64,000 nucleotides of DNA from Zizania palustris (lineage: Eukaryota > Streptophyta > Magnoliopsida > Poales > Poaceae), in assembly GCA_019279435.1 (NCBI GenBank), contig JAAALK010000284.1, positions 24,110,390 through 24,174,389 on the forward strand, in the 5' to 3' direction. Both the position numbers and the translations under genes were made by a program. The notes under the pieces were generated by a model that saw nothing but the letters and a program-made list of their open reading frames with translations, was not told where the DNA came from and ran no database searches. Of the stretch, positions 10,717-21,142 are shown piece after piece. Numbering within the stretch: position 1 is the first letter of the stretch; each line of letters begins with the position of its first letter.

Positions 10717-13700
10717 TCTTGCAGGATCGAGTACTGGAGGACGTATGGATCATGGATTCAGGATGTTCTCACCATATGACGGGACACCGCAGATGGTTCT
10801 CCAGCCTCACTCCCCCGAGCTCCAAGGAATATATCACTTTCGGGAACAGTGGTCAAGGGAAGGTACAAGGTATTAGGTCGATTCGTATTTCTGATTATTT
10901 CTCTTTAAAGGCTGTTGCTTTAGCTGGAAATCTGAACTTTAACCTAATTTCTGTTTCGCAACTGCTTGAGGATGGTTTAGAAGTATGCTTTAAGAAGGGC
11001 ATATCTTCTGTTGTTGATTCTAGAGGATCTTTAGTTTGCCGGATCTTACCTTTTGTTAAGGTTTTTCGTATTGATTTCTCTAGTACTTCTGGCCCTTCTC
11101 ATTGTCTGATGGCCGGATCCTCCTCTGAGTTATGGAAGTGGCATAGAAGGTTAGGCCATTTGAGCTTTGATCTACTTGTTAGATTGAGTTCTATGGATCT
11201 TATCCGAGGATTGCCTAAGCTTAAGATGGAGAAGGATCTAGTGTGTCATCCTTGTCGTCATGAGAAAATGGTTGTCGCTTCTCACGCACCTGTGACTCAG
11301 GTGATTACTTCATACCCAGGAGAGCTGTTGCACATGGACACAGTAGGTCCAGCTCGAGTACGCTCAGTCGGTGGGAAGTGGTACGCCCTTGTGATAGTTG
11401 ACGATTTTTCTCAATTTTCGTGGGTTTACTTTCTAGAGTCTAAGGATGAGACTTTTCAGTATGTTCATGACCTGATTTTGAAGCTGAAGAACGAGAACAA
11501 TGGTTTGATGCGAGCAATTCGTTCGGACAACGGGTTTGAGTTTAAGAACTCTCAGTTCGTCAGCTTTTGTAGTGATCAGGTTCTTGATCATCAGTTCTCT
11601 GCTCCTTACACTCCCCCACAGAATGGCGTTGTGGAACGAAAGAACCGCACGCTTGTCGAGATGGCCAGGACGATGCTTGATGAGCATAGGACTCCTTGGC
11701 ATTTTTGGGCTGAAGCAATGAACACAGCTTGCTATCTTGCCAACCGCATCTTTCTTAGAACTTACTTAGGTAAGACGTCATATGAGTTGCGTTTTGGTAG
11801 ACAGCCCAAGGTGAGTCACTTGCGGGCTTTTGGATGCAAGTGCTTTGTGCTCAAGAAGGGAGGGCATTTTGACAAGCTTGAGTCTCGTTGTTGGGATGGA
11901 GTCTTTCTTGGTTATGCCTTGCACTCATGAGGCTTTCGTGTTTGGAACCTAGACTCCTAGATGCTTGTCGAGACTTGTGAGGTTTCTTTTGATGAGTCTT
12001 TGCCCTCACCAACTCCTTCTTTTGAGCTTTCTAGAGATGATGAGCTTGGAGAGTCCATCTTCGAGGAAGATGATGACACTCTTGCTGATGATGAGGGTGG
12101 GCCCTCTGCACAGCCTGCAGACCCCACACCTACTGAGACTTCGACTGAGGATGAGGACGGACCTATAATTACTCCTTCTACTTCGATTGAGCCTCCTCAA
12201 CTGAGTCTAGAGGTGCCAGGTGTTGACTCCGGTGAGATGACCTCTCAGCCGAGTCCGGAGGAGCCAGTTGCTGACTCTGGTGATGTGACTTCAGATCACC
12301 TAGGATCCCGAGCAGTTCAGCGTGATCACCCTTCAGAGCTCATCATATGTGATCTTACTAAAAGATCCTTACGTTCCTCAGCTGGTTCTCTTGCTATGTT
12401 CGCTGAGTCTGCTTTTGTTGGTAGTTTTGAGCCCCGAGACGTTTCTCATGCTCTTTCCGATTCAAATTGAATAAACGCCATGCAAGAAGAGCCTGAAAAT
12501 TATGTTCGCAATCGAGTTTGGACACTAGTTGAGCTGCCACCTGGATGCAACACCATAGGCACCAAGTGGGTGTTTAAGAACAAACAAGGAGAAGATGGTA
12601 TTGTGGTGCGCAACAAAGCTCGATTAGTGGCACAGGGTTTTTGTCAAAAAGAAGGCATTGATTTTGAAGAGACTTTCGCCCCTGTTGCTCGCCTTGAGTC
12701 CATTCGTATTCTTTTGGCCTTTGCTGCTTCTAAAGGTTTTAAGCTTCATCAAATGGATGTCAAGAGTGCTTTTCTAAACAGGTATATAGAGGAGGAGGTC
12801 TATGTTAAGCAACCCCCCGATTTCGAGAACCCTAAATTTCCACGACACGTTTACAAGCTGCAGAAGGCTTTATACGGTCTGAAGCAGGCCCCCAGGGCTT
12901 GGTATGATCGCCTGAAGCAGTTTTTGTTGCAGAAAGGTTTTGTGATGGGTTCTGTGGACAAAACTCTTTTCTTGCTTAGAGATAGCGCAGACTTGTTGGT
13001 TGCTCAGATTTATGTTGATGATATTATTTTTGGTGGTTCTACTAATGAGCTTGTATCCAAGTTTTCTGAGCAGATGCATAGCGAGTTTGAGATCAGTCTC
13101 ATGGGAGAACTTAAGTACTTTTTAGGGCTCCAGATCAAGTAGACCAAGGACGGCATTTTCATCCACCAGGGTAAGCACACATAGGATATGCTGAAGAAGT
13201 TTTACTTTGGTGGAGGGCTAAAGCCACAGATGACCCCAATGGGTACGTCTGGAGGTCTGGACAAGGATGAGGATGGCGTCAAGGTAAATGAGAGAGAGTA
13301 TTGAGGGATGATTAGTTCGCTACTATACTTGACTGCGACGAGACCGGATATTCAGTTTGTCATGGGTGTGTGTGCGCGTTTTCAGTCTTCGCCACGCGCA
13401 TCTCACCGGCAGGCTGTGAAGCGTATTTTTAGGTATCTTACTTATGCTCCTGATTTAGGTCTTTATTATTCTGCATCATCGTCTCTTGATTTAGCTGGTT
13501 TTTTGGACGCTGATTTTGGTGGGTGCCGGCTGGATCGCAAGTCTACTTCTGGTACTTGCTAGCTTTTTGGTTCTTCACTTGTTTCTTGGTCCTGTAGAAA
13601 ACAATCTGGAGTTGCGCTTTCTACTACTGAGGCTGAGTATGTAGCTGCTGCTAGCTGTTGTTCTCAGTTAGTTCGGATGATTTCTACTTTGCAGGATTTT

Positions 13701-13961
13701 GGGTTGTTCTTCCCTTCGAGAGTTCCTTTGTTTTGTGATAGCACTAGTGCAATTAGTGTAGGAAAAAATCCATGTCTTCATTCAAAAACCAAACATATTG
13801 ATGTGCGCTTTCACTTTCTGAGGGATCAGTATGAGAAAGGAGTCGTAGATCTTATACATGTTGATACCCATCAGTAGTTGGCTGATATTTTTACTAAACC
13901 CCTAGATCAGTCTACTTTTGAGCGTTTACGAGGGGATTTGGGAGTTGTGTATCCTTTTTAG
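10713..13961 (+). pseudogene. pol: pol of element A (broken)
   Basis: One frame holds protease (DSGCSHHMTG), integrase zinc finger (H-H-C-C, about 11140-11255), the integrase catalytic DDE residues (DTVGP, RSDNG, NGVVERKNR all present), a Ser/Glu-rich linker, RT (YVDD at 13011-13022) and RNase H (TEAEYVAAA, then CDSTSAI and KTKHIDVR). It ends GVVYPF at 13961. The frame is kept throughout but broken by substitutions: TGA near 11928 (from CGA), TGA 12468, TAG 13140, 13560 and 13875 (all from CAG), and others near 13180 and 13300. No long deletion is visible, so it was intact when it inserted. Confidence 0.9.
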
Positions 13962-15298
13962 GATACTTTGAGTCAGTTTTTCTTTTCTTCTTTATTTTTT
14001 TATTATTGAGTCTTTTGTGTGCGTTCATATCATGCATAATCATAAATCATATTTTGAGCATGCTTCTGTTATATGATTAATCTACTTTACTTTCTCTAGC
14101 TAGTATATGTTTTTGATTACTTGTCGATGATCATGTTTTGTTTCAGTTCACATGATATATCTGATATTTGTCATATGCATGGATTTTATGTTTTAAAATT
14201 GAAAAATGATCACTATTTCTTCTGGTAACTAGCATGTGTAGACTGAATGCTTTCGCTATCTTTTACATGCCTTGTAGCTAGATCCTTACTTAGATGCAGA
14301 TATGCAAATTGGATATCTATATGCTTTAAATATGAAAAATGTGTTATAAAAATGATAAAAAAATCAGAAAATTGAAAAAATTATGCATTTTTATGATTAT
14401 TAGAAAAGATCCAGGTGGGTTTGCTTTGTCGCATTGCATTGTTCTAGACTGCTTACCATAGCACTTTGGTATGAACTAGGATGGTGTAATGTATGCCAAG
14501 ACCAATGTCTTAAGCTTCTGATGGTCCAGTTCTGGACTAGGCTTGACTTGGTCGGTTAGCGTAAGGTTTGACATGCAAATAACCCCTGGCAAAAATGAGA
14601 AATAAAAAGGAAAAAGAAAAAGTCTGAAAAAATTAAAAAGATAACAAGTTTGCTGAAGCACTTTGCTATGGACAATGCTTATCTTGGTAGATATCAGTTA
14701 GGTTTTGCATCTCATGCTTTACCTTTCTTGTCAACTAGAAACTATGGTGATGCTTTTGTTTGCAAAAATCGAAAAATGCGTGCTAATAACTCTCTTTAGA
14801 TATCATCTGTTGCACTGATCATGCCATGTATCTTAGATAGTATATCTTTTGCTATACCTGTTAGATGTTGTAATTGCAGTCAATCATATCTAAGAAGCAT
14901 GTTTTTTACACTCCACCTACACCCCATTTGCATTCATGGCATATTTTGAGGGGGAGCTGCATTTCAGGGGGAGTTTGTGTCTATGTCTCTTTAGAGTGCA
15001 TTTAGTGTCACTTGATGAGTCTAATTGTCAACAACGGGGAGAAATTTTGGTGTTTAGGGTTAAACTTTTAGCTTTCTCTGGGATTTATTTAAGGGGAGTT
15101 CCTTGTTGGTAATTTTGAGATTGCACTTGTTTTTGAGTCTTTATTTTTGGTTAACCATAATGACCATTTTCTTACTTCTATTTGGCTTTTGGTCATTAGG
15201 GTTAAACTTTTATTTTCCTTTGTCTTTGTTTTTCCTATTTCCACATGTTTTGCAGGATCTGAAGATGAGCTGAAGAGGATGTGGACAATGCACTCATC
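13962..15298 (+). other. 3' non-coding region of element A with multiple purine tracts
   Basis: About 1.3 kb lies between pol and the 3' LTR, where some Sireviruses carry an env-like frame; none is seen here. AGGGGGAG-type tracts lie at 14949, 14966, 15035 (ACGGGGAG) and 15091, ahead of the final tract. The block 14491-14598 matches 24782-24889 in element B with only four substitutions. Confidence 0.8.
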
Positions 15299-15309
15299 AA
15301 GGGGGAGAT
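15299..15309 (+). other. Polypurine tract of element A
   Basis: AAGGGGGAGAT directly precedes the TGAGAA that begins the 3' LTR, as in element B. Confidence 0.85.
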
Positions 15310-16374
15310 TGAGAAACCATGTTGAAGTACATGGGTTTTATACTCTAGATGTGATGAGTGGTTTCAACGGAAGTCAAAGAAGAAGAGAAATGAAGACCTG
15401 CCGAGTCTGAGGCCGTGTGTGACTCAGGTACACGGGCAACGAGCGACAGCCGGGCAGAGGAGCCGTGGAGTCGGGCAGGCCCAATCTGGGTACATGGCTA
15501 GGAGCGGCAGATGATCCACTGGTCTGTTGACTGGGTTTGACTCAAGTACACGGGCGGCTAGCAATTGCCGGGCTGAGGAAGCTGCGTGGTCGGGTCGGCC
15601 CAATCCGGGTACCCGGTGCGAAGACGGTGGATGCTTTGTCAGTTTCAGCGCAAAACTAACAACCTACGATTAATTTGTTTTTAGGATATTAATATTTAGT
15701 TTTTAAGTTTAGAATATTTTTATTTGAGTCATGTGATTTTTCTAAGAATATTTTAGTAATTTTTGGAATTTATTTTAGAGTCAGTGTTAATTTACCTTAG
15801 GGGTAAATTAGTTTTTTCATGTATTAGGAGTCGCCTATAAATAGGCCCCTATCCCCCCTGGGGATATATGACTATTTTTTTCCAGATCAATCTACAATTT
15901 ACAGTCCATTGTTCAGTTTTTGCGTTCCACCGAAAAAATATTTTTCTTCTTCGAGAGCACAAGTTCTATTTCTGCGTTGCCGCCGCCATCTGCGATTTCT
16001 TACTTGGCTTCATCGTGTTTTTTTCCCTGGATGCCGCCCCCGATCCAGCAGCAGAGCACGGAGGAAAAAACTGCAGGCCGTGCAGTCCAATCCAGGCGGA
16101 AAGCAGCTAGCACGGCTCAGTTTTCCTGCAGAAGTTGCACACCAGACTTTTGATTTCCACGGTGACGGCGGGCCCCACGGTGCACCCTTGCGCTGCTTTT
16201 TTCTTCGCCGCACGCAAGTCCGGCCGGCGTGCAGCAGCAGCTTCAGCCAGCCTTTCCGCACGGTAGAGCGGGCCCCACGGTCAAATCGTGGCTGCACGGT
16301 CTCTGTTCATTGTTTCTTCCACCGCACGCAGCAGCCCTGGAAACCGGCAAGAAAAAGCCATGAACAAGTCTCGT
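15310..16374 (+). repeat. 3' LTR of element A, first part
   Basis: The LTR starts TGAGAAACC. A TATAAATA box lies at 15836-15843, so U3 is about 0.55 kb. The part ends at CTCGT (16370-16374), the left copy of the target duplication made by element B. It resumes after 27590. Confidence 0.85.
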
Positions 16375-18326
16375 TGAGGAGTCATGCTGAATAGCGTGGG
16401 CCTCATGGCTCCAGAAGTGATGAGTCATTGTCAACGATAGTCAAAGAGGACAGAAGAAGAAGATATCTGCTGTTTTATGGGCCGCGTGTGACTCAGGTAC
16501 ACGGGCAGCGAGCGACTGTCGGGCAGAGGAGGCTGCTAAGTCGGGCTGGCCCAATCCGGGTGCATGGGCCAAAAGCAGTAGAAGACCCACTAGGCTGTTG
16601 ACCAGGGTTGACTCAGGTACACGGGCGGTGAGTGATTGCCGGGCTGAGAGAGCTGCGGAATCGGGCCGGCCCAATCCGGGTACCTGGTGCAAAGTCGGTG
16701 GAGGCTTTGTCAGTTTCGGCGCAAAACTGACAACCATTGATCTTGTATCCGACTGTCCAGAAGAGAAGCCGTAGTCGCTACGAAAACTTAGCTTCCGGAT
16801 AAGTCATCTGTTTCTCTAGGCCCATAGTCAGTCAGTCGTGTCTGTAAAAATTCCTAAGGGCACTAGAGTCTTTTCCTTTATTTCTGCGTCTGTAAAAAAC
16901 CCTAAGGGGCTGGTGGAATATTCCTAGTGTTGGGCAGCCTATAAATAGGACCCCAATCCCTAGGGTTTGGACTACCCCTTCTAGAATTCACTTTTTAATC
17001 CATTGGGTCATTTTGTCTCTCACGTTCTCTCTCCTGTGTGCGCCGCCAGGCTCTTGCTCATTCCATTTTGCCTTGCATTTGGTAGAATCTTTTGGATGCA
17101 TTAAAGCCTTGGTCCCTGTTGATTTCATTCGGTGTGCATTGTTTGTTTTGAGGAGTTAATGCTTCGGCTACAGCCTGGATTTATTTCGTGAGTAGAAGCT
17201 TCTCTTTTGCTTCTGTTCTTCACGAACAAAGTACTAGTTCTTGCTGTTTGCAAGTAGTACTCCTCTACTGTAGCTACAGTACTCTGTGTCAGCTTTTTGA
17301 TCGAAGTTGACAGGCCCTAGCAACTTTTCTGTCTGTTTTCTAGCGAAGCCATCCTCTCTGTTCGAAGCCCCTCAGCTCCGTGAGGTAGGCTTCGACCTGA
17401 TTTGCTCGAAGGCTTCGTTGGAACTTCGAACTTTGTTCTGTGTCCTGAGTTGCTATATGCGAAGTACGTTTTGAACGGACAGCGTCACATACTTCGAACG
17501 ACGGTGCGAAGGTACTCCGCCTCGAGCTCTTCGAAGTCCACACTTCGATAGGTTTCGAAGTTGGCTTCGAAGCCTGTCAGTCTGTTAGGCTTCGTTTTGG
17601 TTTCATTGTCGCGTGTCAGCCTTTGCTTCTCTTTTCGAAGCTTGTTCTTTTCGAAGGTAGAGTGTAGACTTCGAATTTGGTGCATCTGTCGCGTGACAGG
17701 CTTCGCTTCTTTGTTCGAAGGTTGTCCGTCTGTGTGTTGCGTTCGAAGTTTTTCTGTTCGAAGGTTTAGCTTCGAAGCACTTGGTTCGAAGCTGTGTTCG
17801 AAGCCTTCCCTTCGAAGTATACACTTTGGTGCAGGCTCCGACTTTGTCACACTCCGCCTCGAAGCTTACTTCGCTTTCTGCCACTTCAAACTAGGCTAGA
17901 CCAAAAACATACCTTTGGCATTTTTTCAACAGCCTTCGGTAGGCTTCGTAACCGACCTCCGAAGCAGGCTTCGACACTGAGAAGCAGGCTTCGACCAGCG
18001 AAGCAGGCTTCGTCAGGTTTCGAACAGGAGACAGACTTAGAATGGTAACTTCTCATTTCATTCTTAGTGTACTCAAATATTATACTGAGAAGTTTCCCTT
18101 GCCTAGTCTTGTGTATACTGTTTATCTGTCTATTAGCACTGCTTTGATAGTTCTCTGTTTGACATCAGTTGCTTCTAGGATAGATACCTTTATACTTAGG
18201 CTATCTGTTTATTTTCTTCTGCTTAGTTTGTTGAGGTGCGTTGGGTGTTGGGAACAGGCCATATATTCGAAAGAATTTTTAAGGGGCCCATTCACCCCCC
18301 CTCTGGTCGCTACTTTCGGCCCTACA
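16375..18326 (+). repeat. 5' LTR of element B
   Basis: It runs TGAGGAGTC to TCCTACA-type end (CCTACA). TATAAATA is at 16940-16947, giving U3 of about 0.57 kb and R-U5 of about 1.4 kb. The segment 17340-18020 holds about 17 copies of the palindrome TTCGAA, all downstream of the TATA box. Short direct repeats of AGGTACACGGGC lie near 16496 and 16616. Confidence 0.93.
16940..16947 (+). promoter_or_regulatory. TATA box in 5' LTR of element B
   Basis: TATAAATA at the position shared by LTRs of A (15836), B's 3' LTR (26145) and D (47629). It is the likely core promoter of the element. Confidence 0.75.
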
Positions 18327-18328
18327 AG

Positions 18329-18340
18329 TGGTATCAGAGC
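18329..18340 (+). other. Primer-binding site of element B
   Basis: TGGTATCAGAGC, 2 bases after the LTR, complementary to initiator-Met tRNA. Confidence 0.92.
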
Positions 18341-18391
18341 GAGGTTAGGGTTTTTCCATACCTTAACCGGTTCTAAACCCCAGTAGTGACC

Positions 18392-21142
18392 ATGACTTCT
18401 CCTGGCAAGGTCCCGTCCTTGGAAGCCTATGGCTATAACTATTGGAAGACTCGCATGCGAGCCTATCTTATGAGCCAGGGTTCGGACATCTGGGATATTT
18501 GCGTTCACACCACGTTTGTCATATTGCCAGTCACTGAGCAGGGTACTGCTGGTATCATTGCTCAGCATCTGAGAAACAGTAAGGCTGTGAACATTCTGTT
18601 TTCTGGTTTAGGTCCCACTGAGTTTGAGCGTGTGAGTCATCTCTCATCTGCGAGAGAGATCTGGGCTACCCTCAAGGCACACCATGAGGGAACAGCCCAG
18701 GTCAAGGCTCGGCTCTATCAGACCTACCAGCGTGAGTACGAGAACTTGACACAGAAGTCGGGTGAATCTGTTGAAGCCTTGTTTGGTCATTTTCAATCGA
18801 TCATTAACAAGCTTCGGGACAACAAGGCTGAGGGTGCTCAGTTAGTCTCAGATCACGAGCAGGCGCTCAAGGTTCTCCATACCTTGGACCCAAAGATTTG
18901 GGAGATCAAGGTATCCTCTATCATTGAGAGCACTTCTTACGATACCTTGACCATTTCTGAGTTGTTTAGCAAGCTGAAGGCCACTGAGGTAGATATCCAG
19001 CTGAGATCAAATCTCACTGGTTCTGGATCAAAATCCCTGGCCCTTACTACACCTTCTGTTGATCCCTCTTCTGTGAGTTGTGTTGGGTTCTCTTTGATGT
19101 CTATCACTGAGGACCAGCTTGAGTTGTTGGGAGATGATGATTTGTGTCTCTTTAACAACCGGGTGCATCGTGTCTATGACAAGAGAATGTTCAAAAGACA
19201 CAGCACAAAATCCGGATGCTTTGAGTGTGGTGATACAGGACACTTCATCATCGACTGCCCCAAGCGCAATGGACACAAGAAGGGCACCGGTGGAAGCTTC
19301 CACGACTCCGGCAAGCATGAGAGCTCATCCTTCAACAAGGGCAAGCCGAAGACCCGATTCTTCAAGAAGGCCCTGAAGGACTACCAGCGAGAGAACAAGA
19401 AGTGCGACAAGGCCTTCTTCACCGAGATGGAGAAGAGCTACTCCAAGCAGTCCACGTCTTCTTCCTCTTCATCAAGCTCAAGCGATGAGGAGATCGTCAT
19501 CAGGAAGGGGAAGGACAAGGACGATCCGGTGGGCCTCTGCTTCATGGCCTTCGGAGACAAGCCGAAGAGCCGCTCACACCAGCGCCGAAGATCCCGCAAG
19601 AGCTTCTGTTCAATGGCTCTTGGGGATAAGGAAGAAAAGAGCTCCTCCGACGACTCCAACGACGACGACAACAAGGTATCATCCTACGAGCGCGAAATCG
19701 TTGATTTACTTGAGAGCAATCGTCAGGAGTTGAAATATCGGGAAAAACTGCTTAGGGGGGCTAAGAAGAGGATAGATGAGTTAGAAAGTGAGCTTGCCGT
19801 GGCCAACGGCAGAATTGAGAGTCTATCTTCTTCCCCTTGCTTGGGTGATAGCAGTGAGTGCCCGAAGTGTGAGGTGCTTCTGTGTGACCTGTCGACTCTG
19901 AAGTCCAGGTACACAGAAAGGGTTGATGAGAGGGACGCTTTGGCCACTGAGCTTGAAAGCGCTCAGCTGGAGCTGAAAGATGCTCAAGCCACTGTCGTCG
20001 CACCCTGTGTTCATTGCCCATCTCATCTAGCTGCCTTAGCTGAGCTGAAATCCAAGGGCGATGAGCATTTGGGTGATTTGGAGAGGTTGAGAGCTGAGCT
20101 TGCCCAGACTAGGCTAGAGCTTGAGACACTGTCAGTTCTACCCACTGTCTGTGAGAACTGTCTGTCTCTTAGAATGGAGTTGATCAAGCTGAAAGCCGAA
20201 AAGTCTGTCCAAGTAGAGAGTGAGTGTGAGACCTGCTTGTCTTAGGTGGAGGTTCTATCTTCCTTGAGAGAGGAGCTAGCAGATTCTCAGAATGAGAACT
20301 TTTACCTCCGTTCTATCCTGAGTTGGATCAGTGCCAGAGAGCCACAACTTGGCATGATGATCCAGCAGTTCAAGAGGCATGATGGGTTTGGGGTAGGTTA
20401 CACCTACACCAAGGCTGACTTTGAGAGTGCCATCAGCCGGGCAGTGGAGTGGAGTAAAATGACTCCAGAGCAGAGGTATCCCAAGACTCACTCCACTGAG
20501 TCTTCCCAGGCTTGTCAGCCCAAGGATGGAGTGATCCATGAACCACCTAAAGCTCCACCCAAGAAACATATCTGGGTTCCAAAGCCCAAACACCTCCACT
20601 CTTCTCTAGACTCTCTTCCTGGACCTTCTCAACCCAAGAAGACCACACCAAACACTACCAAGCCCAAACATCCCAAGCCTCAACCACATCCCAAGAAGCC
20701 CACCTATCATTGTGAGTACTGTCAGAGAGACGGGCATCTTGCGGAGTTCTTCTTCAGGAGGAAACGGGTTGAGAGAGCAGAGAGGGCTCGTAGTGATCAG
20801 GAGCAGTTCTACCAGCAGGGTGGTAGACTGCGTGTTCCTCGGCGCGGAGAGAGGCTGGAGGCCAGGCCGCGTCGTGTAGGTGGTGGTAGAGGAGACGGCC
20901 TTCTTGCCCGTGCTCCAGTTGGTGGTGTCCGTTCCGGTAGAGTTCCAGACCGTGTTGGCTACGGTTCTGGACCTCGTGGCCGCAGGGTTAGACAGAACCG
21001 AGGACCGCGCTTTGAGCCGCGTTTTGGTCCAAACTCTTTTGATGGTTTTCGCTTTCCATCTTTTGAGTAGATGGCTCGACACTGGTTTAGCTTTTTTGCT
21101 AAACCTGGTGCCGGACCATTTGCTCCCACTTACAGCCACTGA
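18392..21142 (+). pseudogene. gag: gag of element B (two premature stops)
   Basis: The ATG at 18392 (MTSPGK) is preferred over an upstream in-frame GTG because A and D share it. The frame is 917 codons to its natural-looking TGA at 21140-21142. Capsid-like domain, residues about 1-230. CCHC zinc knuckle (CFECGDTGHFIIDC) from about residue 276. Ser run plus DEE near 355-370. Coiled-coil rich, about 430-660. A second knuckle near residue 774 has lost its last Cys (Phe). Basic Arg/Gly-rich tail. TAG at 20243-20245 and at 21068-21070 interrupt it; D has CAG at both sites, so both are C-to-T changes in CHG context. Gag would form the virus-like particle in the cytoplasm. Unusually long for copia gag but normal for Sireviruses. 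Confidence 0.9.

Noticed and set aside
17340..18020. TTCGAA cluster as heat-shock elements
   Set aside because: A heat-shock element needs GAA and TTC units spaced by two bases; here TTC and GAA abut, and the cluster is downstream of the TATA box.
21091..21100. Run of T in CTTTTTTG as a -1 slippery site for gag-pol
   Set aside because: The pol frame meets TAA at 21100-21102 just after it, and D has a C interrupting the run, so a shift there would not reach pol.
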